Assembly: GCA_018969935.1 (NCBI GenBank) | Contig: JAGWXJ010000070.1 | Location: 1 to 9,398 of the forward strand | Reading direction: 5' to 3' | DNA: 9,398 bases | Source: Alphaproteobacteria bacterium | Lineage (GTDB): Bacteria > Pseudomonadota > Alphaproteobacteria > Micavibrionales > UBA1664 | In this document: positions 1 to 6,016 of the stretch, one piece after another | Layout: the number at the start of each line of letters is the position of its first letter | Numbering within the stretch: position 1 is the first letter of the stretch | Notes under the pieces: model-generated | Seen by the model: only the letters and a program-made list of their open reading frames with translations | Database searches by the model: none | What the model was told of the DNA's origin: nothing | Position numbers and translations under genes: made by a program

Positions 1-404
1 TTGCCAAAGCCTGCCGCGTTGAGCGCGCCCAGCGTGGCCATGACTTCCCCGTAATTCAGGGTTTTGTCGGCCCGCAGGAAGATGCGCCTATCGGGGTTGT
101 CGCGCGTCATGGCGGAGAGCAATTCCAAAAGCCTTTCGCGGCTGACGGGCGTTTCGCCCACGTAAATCTGGCCTGTGCCCGTGAGGCTGACTTCGATCGG
201 GCCCTGATCATCCTCGTGGATGGCGCCTGCCTGCGATTCCGGGATATCGACAGGCACGCCCGCCGAGAGCATCGGGGCCGTGGCCATGAAGATGACCAGC
301 AGCACGAGCATGACATCCACCAACGGAGTTACGTTGATTTCGGCCCCTACCTTGTGTTTGCCGCGGCTGCCCCTTTTGCCCCCTGCTGCTACCTTGAAAG
401 CCAT
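1..404 (-). CDS. tolR: TolR, ExbD/TolR-family proton-channel subunit (3' end cut by window edge)
   Basis: This inner-membrane protein works with TolQ to turn the proton gradient into motion of the Tol-Pal system, which keeps the outer membrane attached during division. About 134 residues are present and the C-terminus runs off the left edge. The N-terminus is short, basic and cytoplasmic (residues 1-20). It is followed by the family signature INVTPLVDVMLVLLVIFM at 23-40, a single membrane helix with the proton-carrying aspartate at D30. The rest is a periplasmic domain with the usual VDIPES strand after the helix. The start is an ATG three bases after the tolQ stop, with AAAGG upstream at suitable spacing, so tolQ and tolR are co-transcribed. 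ExbD is the alternative name. Linkage to ybgC and tolQ favours TolR; tolA, tolB and pal would be expected beyond the left edge but are not visible. Confidence 0.93.
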   Translation of the reverse strand, partial: MAFKVAAGGKRGSRGKHKVGAEINVTPLVDVMLVLLVIFMATAPMLSAGVPVDIPESQAGAIHEDDQGPIEVSLTGTGQIYVGETPVSRERLLELLSAMTRDNPDRRIFLRADKTLNYGEVMATLGALNAAGFG

Positions 405-407
405 GGC

Positions 408-1157
408 TTAGGACCTTTTTGCGAGGTGGCGGCCAAGGATGGCCGAAAATTCGACTGCGAAGTTTTCAAGGCGGTCGTTGTAGCGATTGAGGTCGCTTGA
501 AAACTTGTTGTACGCGATAACCGCAGGGATAGCGGCTGCAAGGCCGATGGCCGTGGCAAACAGGGCCTCGGCAATACCTGGTGCGACAACGGCCAACGAT
601 GCGTTTTTGGCACCCGCAATAGCCGTGAACGAGCGCATGATACCCCAGACAGTACCGAACAGACCCACGAAGGGCGCAGCGGAACCGACGTTGGCGAGGA
701 ATGTCATATTCCTTTCCAGCTTGTCCATTTCGCGGCCGATGGTGACGGACATCGAACGTTCGATACGCTGCTGGAGGTTGGTGCCCAGCGCATCGGCGCC
801 AGCGCTTTTGTTATCGGCCATGCCTTGGCGCCATTCTTCCATGCCGCTGAGGAAGGTTTTGAGAATCGGGTCGGGGCGGGACTGGCGTACGCGCTCGTAG
901 AGTTTGTCCAACGGCTCGCCTGACCAGAACGCTTCCTCGAATTTATCGGCGCGGCGCTTCGTGGCCTTCATGGTGCGAATTTTGTCGAAGATGATGGCCC
1001 AGCACCACACGGATGCAAACACCAGCATGAGAATCACGCTTTTGCCCACAAGATCGGCATTGGCGAACAGCCCGAATATCGAGAAATCGTGGTGGACGCT
1101 GCCTGCGAGGGCAGCGGCATCAACGGCGCGGTCGGGGATGGCTGTGGTGTCGGTCAT
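408..1157 (-). CDS. tolQ: TolQ, MotA/TolQ/ExbB-family proton-channel protein
   Basis: This is the inner-membrane stator subunit that forms the proton channel of the Tol-Pal system with TolR. It has 249 residues, close to the family length. Membrane segment 1 is at about 39-57. A long cytoplasmic region follows (60-150) that includes the LQQRIERSMS stretch. Segment 2, at about 151-172, ends in the conserved GLFGTVWGIM (165-174). Segment 3, at about 191-213, contains APGIAEALFATAIGLAAAIP, in which T202 is the likely channel threonine. The gene starts three bases after the ybgC stop, with an AAGGA site about ten bases upstream, and ends three bases before tolR. ExbB is a possible alternative, but the ybgC-tolQ-tolR order is diagnostic of the Tol system. 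Confidence 0.95.
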   Translation of the reverse strand: MTDTTAIPDRAVDAAALAGSVHHDFSIFGLFANADLVGKSVILMLVFASVWCWAIIFDKIRTMKATKRRADKFEEAFWSGEPLDKLYERVRQSRPDPILKTFLSGMEEWRQGMADNKSAGADALGTNLQQRIERSMSVTIGREMDKLERNMTFLANVGSAAPFVGLFGTVWGIMRSFTAIAGAKNASLAVVAPGIAEALFATAIGLAAAIPAVIAYNKFSSDLNRYNDRLENFAVEFSAILGRHLAKRS

Positions 1158-1160
1158 AAC

Positions 1161-1553
1161 TTAAAGTCCTTCCAGTTTTTCCCGCAGGATTTGCGGCATA
1201 CGCGCGGCTTTGCCGTCGGTTCCCATGCAGGCCAGAGCCACTTTTGTGGAAACCAACAACGCGCCCGCGCGCGATATATCCTGTTGCATGGTAAATGAGG
1301 CTTTTCCAAGGTCAACCACGCGGCTATCAACAGTCAACAGGTCATCGAGCCTTGCGGCGGCTTTATAATCAGCTTCCACATGGCGAACGACAATGAAAAC
1401 ACCGTGGTCACGCGCGATTGCGCTGCTTTCGATGCCGAGGTTCCTTAAAAATTCGGTCCGCGCGCGTTCGGTGAATTTGAGGTAGTTGGCATAAAAGACA
1501 ACGCCGCCTGCGTCCGTATCCTCGTAGTAAACGCGAAGGGTGAACGTGTGCAT
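1161..1553 (-). CDS. ybgC: YbgC, Tol-Pal-associated acyl-CoA thioesterase
   Basis: This is a hotdog-fold acyl-CoA thioesterase of 130 residues, usual for the family. In other bacteria YbgC is linked to the Tol-Pal operon and to phospholipid metabolism at the inner membrane. The signature VYYEDTDAGGVVFYANYLKF is at about 8-27, with D14 in the position of the catalytic aspartate of E. coli YbgC (D18). FTERARTEFLR follows directly. The position after VV, a histidine in the E. coli protein, is phenylalanine here. The frame stays open upstream inside ruvB, but homology begins at this ATG. It lies one base after the ruvB stop and has GGGGA just upstream, so translational coupling to ruvB is likely. 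It ends three bases before tolQ. Confidence 0.93.
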   Translation of the reverse strand: MHTFTLRVYYEDTDAGGVVFYANYLKFTERARTEFLRNLGIESSAIARDHGVFIVVRHVEADYKAAARLDDLLTVDSRVVDLGKASFTMQQDISRAGALLVSTKVALACMGTDGKAARMPQILREKLEGL

Positions 1554-1554
1554 A

Positions 1555-2574
1555 TCATTCCCCGAACATATCGGGATTGGCCTGCTTTGGCGCATCCATG
1601 CCGAGGGCCTTGTACGCGCCGCCAGTGACACAACGCCCGCGCGGCGTACGCTGCACGAGACCTTGCTGGATGAGATAGGGTTCGATGACGTCCTCTATCA
1701 CGTCGCGTTCTTCCGATAGCGTGGCCGCCAGCGTTTCCACGCCCACGGGCCCGCCTGCGTAATGCTTGATGATAACCGATAGGTAACGCCTATCCATGGC
1801 ATCGAGGCCCGCGCCATCGATATCAAGGCGCTTGAGGGCGTTATCGGCTACGGCTGCGTTGACTGCCGCATGGCCATCAACGGTTGCGAAATCGCGGACA
1901 CGGCGGACCAAACGGCCCGCGATACGCGGCGTGCCCCTTGCACGCTTTGCAATTTCGGCTGCGCCATCGGGAGCCAGCGGCGCGCCCAGTATGCTGGCCG
2001 CGCGGGTCACGATTTTTGTAAGGTCGGCATGATCATAGAAATCAAGGCGGAGGGGGATGCCAAACCGCTCCCGCAACGGGGTTGTGAGAAGGCCAGAGCG
2101 CGTTGTTGCGGCCACCAGCGTGAACGGCGGCAAATCGATTTGGACGGACCTTGCGGCCGGCCCCTCGCCTATCATGATGTCCAGCTTTCCGTCTTCCATG
2201 GCGGGGTACAGAATTTCCTCCACCACGGGATTGAGGCGGTGGATTTCATCGATGAACAGAACGTCATACGGCTGAAGATTTGTGAGGATGGCCGCCAAAT
2301 CACCCGCCCGCGCGATGACGGGGCCTGATGTTGCCTTGAAGCCTACACCCAGTTCGCGCGCGACGATTTGCGCAAGCGTTGTTTTGCCCAAGCCCGGCGG
2401 GCCGTGAAGGAGGACGTGGTCCAGCGCCTCCTTCCTTGCCTTGGCGGCAGCGATGAATACCGCAAGGTTGTCCTTGAGCTGTTTCTGGCCCGTAAATTCG
2501 GCCAGCATTTGCGGGCGGAGGGCTTGGTCTTCATCGCCGTCCATACGTTCTTTTGCGAGCGCGTCGGACCTCAT
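1555..2574 (-). CDS. ruvB: RuvB, Holliday junction branch-migration ATPase
   Basis: This hexameric AAA+ motor drives branch migration of Holliday junctions with RuvA in the cytoplasm. It has 339 residues, full length. Walker A is GPPGLGKT at 58-65, with K64. Walker B is LFIDE at 106-110. Sensor 1 is ATTRSG at 156-161, and the conserved PLRERFG segment at 166-172 holds the likely arginine finger. GTPRIAGR (214-221) has glycine at 220, where I remember asparagine in most RuvB proteins. The C-terminal winged helix begins near 274 (GPVGVETLAATLSEERD). The ATG overlaps the ruvA stop as ATGA and has a strong AAGGAG eight bases upstream, which favours it over the internal ATG ten codons downstream. 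Confidence 0.97.
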   Translation of the reverse strand: MRSDALAKERMDGDEDQALRPQMLAEFTGQKQLKDNLAVFIAAAKARKEALDHVLLHGPPGLGKTTLAQIVARELGVGFKATSGPVIARAGDLAAILTNLQPYDVLFIDEIHRLNPVVEEILYPAMEDGKLDIMIGEGPAARSVQIDLPPFTLVAATTRSGLLTTPLRERFGIPLRLDFYDHADLTKIVTRAASILGAPLAPDGAAEIAKRARGTPRIAGRLVRRVRDFATVDGHAAVNAAVADNALKRLDIDGAGLDAMDRRYLSVIIKHYAGGPVGVETLAATLSEERDVIEDVIEPYLIQQGLVQRTPRGRCVTGGAYKALGMDAPKQANPDMFGE

Positions 2575-3197
2575 GCCGCCATCTCCTTCAGGGATTGGGT
2601 GATGAGTGCGCCGAGATCCTTCACTTCAGATTTTTGAAGGACGCTGTGCACGGCCTGATAGGCCTCAGAGCGGCCATAGCCGAGGTTTACCAAGGCGGAT
2701 ACCGCATCCTCGGTAAAACTGGTGGCGTCGTTCGCGGGTTTTGCGCGTTTTTGTTTGGCCTCGGGCGATGGGCCTGACGGGATGACAACGGGTACGGCGA
2801 CCGTTTTGTCTTTAAGCTCGGTCACAATCCGTTCAGCCAGTTTTTTGCCGACGCCGTCAGCACGGGTGAGCATCGACACATCCTTGGCGCCAATGGCCAG
2901 CGCCAGCTGGTCGGGCGTACAGGCCGATAAAATGGACAGGCACACTTTGGGGCCAACGCCCTGTACGGTTGTGAGGGTTTTGAACCACTGGCGTTCGGCG
3001 GCATCGGCGAAGCCGTAGAGCGTAATCGCGTCTTCCCGCACGATGGTTTCGATGAGGAGCGAGGCTTTATCGCCCGCACGGCCAATTGCGCCCAGCGTAC
3101 GCGCACCTGCCATAACGACATAGCCGACGCCATTGACATCAAGGATGATTGTGTTGCCGGAGATTTGGTCCAGCGTGCCTGTGAGTTTACCTATCAT
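2571..3197 (-). CDS. ruvA: RuvA, Holliday junction DNA-binding subunit
   Basis: RuvA tetramers bind the four-way junction and recruit RuvB. The protein has 208 residues, typical. It begins with the canonical MIGKLTG, and an OB-fold covers about 1-63. It contains the acidic pin E55-D56, at the same numbers as in E. coli. Two helix-hairpin-helix motifs follow, at VQGVGPK (78-84) and ADGVGKK (113-119). A linker with KQKRAKP leads to the C-terminal RuvB-binding domain, which carries VSALVNLGYGRSEAYQAV. The frame is open 28 codons further upstream, but that extension has no family similarity. No clear Shine-Dalgarno sequence precedes this ATG. It lies 41 bases after ruvC and overlaps ruvB by four bases. 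Confidence 0.95.
   Translation of the reverse strand: MIGKLTGTLDQISGNTIILDVNGVGYVVMAGARTLGAIGRAGDKASLLIETIVREDAITLYGFADAAERQWFKTLTTVQGVGPKVCLSILSACTPDQLALAIGAKDVSMLTRADGVGKKLAERIVTELKDKTVAVPVVIPSGPSPEAKQKRAKPANDATSFTEDAVSALVNLGYGRSEAYQAVHSVLQKSEVKDLGALITQSLKEMAA
2583..2588 (-). promoter_or_regulatory. Shine-Dalgarno site of ruvB
   Basis: AAGGAG on the minus strand lies eight bases before the ruvB ATG, inside the end of ruvA. It is one of the clearest ribosome-binding sites in the window. It fixes the ruvB start at the ATGA overlap rather than at the later in-frame ATG. Confidence 0.75.
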
Positions 3198-3238
3198 GAA
3201 TCGATTATGGGCACAGAACGAAGTGAGAACAAGCGGTT

Positions 3239-3733
3239 TTAGGCAGGTATCGACAGGGCTGTGCGGTGATGGGCATGGCAAATGGCCACGGCAAGCGCAT
3301 CGGCGGTATCCGCAATCTCGAACACGGCTTTGGGCAGAAGCACTTTTACCATCATCTGTACCTGTTCCTTGCCGGCATGGCCTGCGCCGACAACCGACTT
3401 TTTGATGGCGTTTGCCGCGTATTCCCCCACCTTGAGGCCTGCGCGGGCGGGGGCAATGAAGGCTACGCCGCGGGCCATGCCCAGCTTGAGGGTGGAGGCC
3501 GCGTTCATGTTTGAAAACGTTTCCTCGATAGCGGCTTCATCGGGTTGCCATTCGGCAATGACCTTGGCGAGGCCTTCGTCGATGGCGCACAGCCTTTCGG
3601 CCATCGGGGCCTTGGAATCGGGGCGGATAACCCCGCCAGCCACGAAGGACAGGCGGTTCTGGTTACTTTCGATGACCCCCCAGCCGCAGCGCAGGAGGCC
3701 CGGATCAATTCCAAGGATTCGGACGGGATTCAT
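3239..3733 (-). CDS. ruvC: RuvC, Holliday junction resolvase
   Basis: This metal-dependent RNase-H-fold endonuclease cuts Holliday junctions symmetrically after RuvAB branch migration. It has 164 residues, close to the family norm. All four acidic active-site residues are visible: D10 in ILGIDPGLLRCGWG, E70 in AIEETF, and D142 and D145 in DTADALAVAICHAH. The NAASTLKLGMARGV segment after E70 and the AYAANAIKKSVVG-like region (EYAANAIKKSVVGAGHA) are also typical. It is the first gene of the minus-strand ruvCAB-ybgC-tolQR operon. It is divergent from the small plus-strand gene at 3796, with 62 bases between the two starts. Only a weak purine stretch (AGGGG, very close to the ATG) could serve as its ribosome-binding site. 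Confidence 0.96.
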   Translation of the reverse strand: MNPVRILGIDPGLLRCGWGVIESNQNRLSFVAGGVIRPDSKAPMAERLCAIDEGLAKVIAEWQPDEAAIEETFSNMNAASTLKLGMARGVAFIAPARAGLKVGEYAANAIKKSVVGAGHAGKEQVQMMVKVLLPKAVFEIADTADALAVAICHAHHRTALSIPA

Positions 3734-3784
3734 GCCCCTATTGGACCACCAAATGCGGATTACCGAAAGAGAAAGCGTGACAAA

Positions 3785-3790
3785 TATTAT
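3785..3790 (+). promoter_or_regulatory. Candidate -10 element for the gene at 3796
   Basis: TATTAT ends five bases before the ATG at 3796. No convincing -35 element is present; TTACCG at 3760-3765 is at 19-base spacing. If the site is used, transcription would start at or next to the ATG, giving a leaderless message. This would fit the absence of a Shine-Dalgarno sequence there. The stretch also holds AT-rich sequence that could serve ruvC on the other strand, but I could not pick out a site for it. Confidence 0.3.
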
Positions 3791-3795
3791 GTATT

Positions 3796-4221
3796 ATGGC
3801 TAATAATGCGGCCATGCTTATGCGACTTATCCAAATCATGATGGCTGCCGCCAACCCGAAGGTTGAGGAGCCTGCCCCTGCCAATCCTTACAGGCATCAG
3901 GACATCCGTGCGCTGGCAACGCTGTATTCGGACACGCGTCGTGACACCACCCTTGAACGTGACGAACAAATCGAGCGCATGGTTGAAAGTTTTTCGGATG
4001 CCAAAAACGGCGAGGACAGCATGTCGTTGTTTGGCGGCCTCCTTTTGCGTGCCCTTTACCGTGACCTAGCAGCCAACGAAGGCAAGGACGGCATGCGTGA
4101 AATTGCCATCAACATCCAGAAGGTTGAGGTTATATGCGGGCGCCTGAAAGTTGCATTGCAGCGCCCCCCTCACCATGTGCCCGTGCATTATGTGCACCCT
4201 GCCCCCAAGAGGACGATGTGA
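3796..4221 (+). CDS. Hypothetical protein, helical, first of a tandem paralogous pair
   Basis: I do not recognise this 141-residue protein. It has a short Met-rich hydrophobic or amphipathic N-terminus (7-19), a proline-rich linker (21-31), a charged, probably helical core (about 35-123), and a His/Pro-rich tail (H126, H127, H131, H134). Residues from A39 to P124 align almost without gaps to the next gene's product, with shared ALA, F-x-D-x-x-NG, M-[ST]-[LI]-[FY] and IxxxE...C...L-x-V positions. This suggests an old duplication. No Shine-Dalgarno sequence is seen at this ATG or at the internal ATG codons at 3814, 3820 and 3838, so the start is uncertain. It is divergent from ruvC and overlaps the next gene by GTGA. 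A secreted or membrane-bound form is possible, but the N-terminus is weak as a signal peptide. Confidence 0.7.
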   Translation: MANNAAMLMRLIQIMMAAANPKVEEPAPANPYRHQDIRALATLYSDTRRDTTLERDEQIERMVESFSDAKNGEDSMSLFGGLLLRALYRDLAANEGKDGMREIAINIQKVEVICGRLKVALQRPPHHVPVHYVHPAPKRTM

Positions 4222-4637
4222 AGCTGCCTTTCAAGCGCCTCTTCCAGTTTTTCAAGGCCCTTGCCCAGCCCAAAAAACAAGTGGCTGACCCAAGTACGCT
4301 TGAGCCGCGCGCCGTTGCCCTTGCCGTCACTTGCGCCAATTGCTGGCCGAACAACCAAGGGCCCGAAACGCTGCATGTTGTGCTGATGCATTTTGCCGAC
4401 CCGCAAAACGGGCGCAAGAACATGACTATTTACGCTTCATCCGCCTTATCCAAAGTGTGGGATGATTATTGCGACATGGAGCACAATGATGATGTGCGTG
4501 ACCGCACATGCCTGCAGATTGCCGACATAGAACGCCAGTGCCGCGCCCTGCGCGTGCCTATTAACTACCCCAAGGACTTCGAGTACCCTGACGAATTCGA
4601 ACAATGTGTGTACCGCGCACAGCGGTATGAGATGTAG
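4218..4637 (+). CDS. Hypothetical protein, second of a tandem paralogous pair, cysteine-rich
   Basis: This is a 139-residue protein of unrecognised family. GTG at 4218 is chosen because it overlaps the upstream stop as GTGA and has AAGAGG five bases before it. The frame is open back to an ATG at 4134, but that extension is Ala/Pro/Cys-rich and lies inside the upstream gene. The N-terminus (1-20) is rich in Lys and Phe and could form an amphipathic helix at the membrane surface. The core (about 34-118) aligns with the upstream product. There are six cysteines (39, 42, 85, 98, 108, 130), with CxxC at 39-42, against one in the partner (C114, aligned with C108). The C-terminal tail is acidic and aromatic. 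The gene converges on yebC with six bases between them. The pair is probably one transcription unit. Confidence 0.72.
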   Translation: MKLPFKRLFQFFKALAQPKKQVADPSTLEPRAVALAVTCANCWPNNQGPETLHVVLMHFADPQNGRKNMTIYASSALSKVWDDYCDMEHNDDVRDRTCLQIADIERQCRALRVPINYPKDFEYPDEFEQCVYRAQRYEM

Positions 4638-4643
4638 CTATCG

Positions 4644-5402
4644 TCAGGCCGCTTCCAGCCTGGCTGCGATATCTTCCGCAATTTCCATGTTTGTGAAGAC
4701 GGTCTGGACGTCGTCGTTTTCTTCCAGCCAGTCGATCATTTTCATGAGCTTGTCGGCGGTATCGAAATCCGTAACAGGCGTCATATTCAAAGGCTTCCAG
4801 ATAAGGCCCGATTTTTCGGGCGTGCCGTAAGCGGCTTCCATCTTTTCGCGGACGGCGGCGAAATCACCCACTTCCGTATAAACAGTGTGGTATTCGTCAT
4901 CGCTTTCGACATTCTGGGCGCCCGCTTCGACGGCGGCTTCAAAAATGGCATCGGCGGACGCTTTGGCGGCAGGCACCACAATCTCGCCGACCCTTTCGAA
5001 CATGAAGCCGACCGAGCCCGTTTCACCGAGTGCGCCGCCGAACTTCGTGAAGGCCAGACGCACGTCACCCACGGTGCGGGTTTTGTTGTCAGTCAGGGCC
5101 TCGATAATCACGGCCACGCCGCCCGGGCCAAAGGCTTCGTAGCGGACTTCCTGATAATCCTTGCCGTCGGCGGCGCCGGGCGTGCCTTGCTCGATTGCCC
5201 TTTTAATGCGGTCGTTGGGCATGTTGACTTCTTTTGCCTTGGCGATGGCCATGCGCAGCCGCGGGTTCATGGCCGGATCGGGTGTACCGGATTTGGCCGA
5301 AACCGTGATTTCACGGGCGATTTTGCCGAAAAGGTTGGCTTTTTTCTTGCCTTGCGCCTCTTTGCGGCGCGCGACGTTTTTTGCGTGGGAATGCCCTGCC
5401 AT
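4644..5402 (-). CDS. yebC: YebC/PmpR/TACO1-family protein
   Basis: YebC-family proteins have been annotated as transcriptional regulators; members have also been linked to translation, including the mitochondrial translational activator TACO1. The role here is therefore not settled by sequence. The protein has 252 residues, the usual length. It starts with the hallmark MAGHS and a Lys/Arg-rich N-terminal domain (about 1-40, ending in KIAREITVSAKSG). The conserved NPRLRMAIAKAKEVNMPNDRI segment follows, then YEAFGPGGVAVIIEALTDN, RTVGDVR and FTKFGG. The N-terminal KNVARRKEAQGKK differs in detail from the common KWANIKHRK pattern of other members. GGAG lies six bases before the ATG. The gene normally sits next to ruvC in this group of bacteria, but here two plus-strand genes separate them. 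Confidence 0.94.
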   Translation of the reverse strand: MAGHSHAKNVARRKEAQGKKKANLFGKIAREITVSAKSGTPDPAMNPRLRMAIAKAKEVNMPNDRIKRAIEQGTPGAADGKDYQEVRYEAFGPGGVAVIIEALTDNKTRTVGDVRLAFTKFGGALGETGSVGFMFERVGEIVVPAAKASADAIFEAAVEAGAQNVESDDEYHTVYTEVGDFAAVREKMEAAYGTPEKSGLIWKPLNMTPVTDFDTADKLMKMIDWLEENDDVQTVFTNMEIAEDIAARLEAA

Positions 5403-5408
5403 ATTTAA

Positions 5409-5412
5409 CTCC
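5409..5412 (-). promoter_or_regulatory. Shine-Dalgarno site of yebC
   Basis: GGAG on the minus strand is six bases before the yebC ATG and supports the MAGHS start. Confidence 0.6.
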
Positions 5413-5426
5413 GTTCGCCCCTTTTG

Positions 5427-5439
5427 CGCCTGTCAGGCG
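5427..5439. repeat. Perfect 13-base palindrome in the yebC/response-regulator spacer
   Basis: CGCCTG-T-CAGGCG is a perfect inverted repeat around one central base. It would fall in the yebC leader, between the predicted start point and the ribosome-binding site. It also lies upstream of the response-regulator promoter. CCCC and GGGG tracts flank it and extend the symmetry imperfectly. A one-base loop cannot form an RNA hairpin without opening inner pairs, so a protein-binding operator is at least as likely. No regulator is identified. Confidence 0.45.
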
Positions 5440-5468
5440 GGAGGGGTATTTTTTATTAACCAGTTATC

Positions 5469-5497
5469 TGTATAATTTTCCGGCGAGTCATTTTCAA
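5469..5497 (-). promoter_or_regulatory. Predicted sigma-70-type promoter of yebC
   Basis: On the minus strand TTGAAA (5492-5497) is followed by exactly 17 bases and then TATACA (5469-5474). This gives good -35 and -10 matches at ideal spacing. The expected start point is near 5462, leaving a leader of about 60 bases before yebC. A GAGTC site, the GANTC target of the CcrM methylase found in many Alphaproteobacteria, sits at 5485-5489 inside the spacer. Confidence 0.55.
5471..5476 (+). promoter_or_regulatory. Consensus -10 element for the response-regulator gene
   Basis: TATAAT matches the consensus exactly and points toward the gene at 5507. The expected start point is near 5483, with a leader of about 24 bases. 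The -35 position is only a T-rich stretch (around 5447-5454), so an activator may be needed. The element overlaps the -10 of the yebC promoter on the other strand. Confidence 0.45.
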
Positions 5498-5506
5498 TCG
5501 GGTTTC

Positions 5507-6016
5507 ATGCCTTATCAGTTCGATAAAATCTCCGTGCTTGTGGTTGAAGACAACCAGCCGATGGCGTTGATGGCAAAATCCATCCTTGAAACCTTTGGTA
5601 TCCAGACCGTTGTGCTGGCCAAAAACGGCGAGGAAGGTTTTGAAACCTTTTGCAAACAGAACAACGACATTATTTTGGCCGACTGGATGATGAAGCCGAT
5701 GGACGGCATCTCCCTGACCCGCGCCATACGCAACGAAGCGCGCTCGCCAAACCCGTTTGTGCCCATCATACTGATGACAGGTTTTTCCGAGAAGCTGCGC
5801 GTGGAACAGGCCCGCGATTCAGGGGTATCCGAATTTCTGGTGAAGCCATTCGAAGCCAAAGACCTTTACAAGCGTGTTGTGCAGGTCATTGAACGACCGC
5901 GCCAATTCATCCGCTGCGAAACGTTTTTCGGGCCCGACCGCCGCCGCAAGGCAGACCCCAATTTTGTCGGCCCGTGGCGCCGTGAAACGGACCACAGCCT
6001 CAAGGACCTTACCTGA
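5507..6016 (+). CDS. Single-domain (CheY-like) response regulator with basic GPxRR tail
   Basis: This 169-residue protein has one receiver domain (about 8-128) and no recognised output domain. The acid pair is E14-D15, the phospho-acceptor is D59 in IILADWMM, the switch threonine is T91 in ILMTG, and the invariant lysine is K113 in LVKPF. The MKPMDG after D59 is also typical. The tail from about 130 to 169 is basic and carries two similar motifs, FFGPDRRRKAD (140-150) and FVGPWRRETD (153-162). I recall GPDRR-type tails on other alphaproteobacterial CheY-like proteins but cannot assign a function. The frame is open upstream, but the receiver fold begins just after this ATG. Leader complementarity to 16S rRNA is weak. 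The stop and the next start are fused as TGATG, so the downstream gene is almost certainly its partner. No histidine kinase is in the window. Confidence 0.9.
   Translation: MPYQFDKISVLVVEDNQPMALMAKSILETFGIQTVVLAKNGEEGFETFCKQNNDIILADWMMKPMDGISLTRAIRNEARSPNPFVPIILMTGFSEKLRVEQARDSGVSEFLVKPFEAKDLYKRVVQVIERPRQFIRCETFFGPDRRRKADPNFVGPWRRETDHSLKDLT

Noticed and set aside
1554..1631. Upstream extension of ybgC into ruvB
   Set aside because: YbgC similarity begins at the ATG at 1553, which lies one base after the ruvB stop. The extension encodes the antiparallel-frame shadow of ruvB.
3282..3803. Plus-strand open frame of 173 codons opposite ruvC
   Set aside because: ruvC is unambiguous on the other strand, and this frame has Ala/Ser/Arg-rich shadow composition.
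4134..4217. Upstream extension of the second small gene to the ATG at 4134
   Set aside because: It would overlap the previous gene by 88 bases and add an Ala/Pro/Cys-rich stretch. GTG 4218 has a ribosome-binding site and a typical GTGA overlap.
4645..4662. Inverted repeat CAGGC/GCCTG with an eight-base loop at the yebC 3' end, considered as a shared terminator for the convergent genes
   Set aside because: The stem has only five pairs, it lies inside yebC coding sequence, and no T-run follows on either strand.
4887..5408. Plus-strand open frame opposite yebC
   Set aside because: yebC is certain; the antisense frame has no start signal and no family resemblance.
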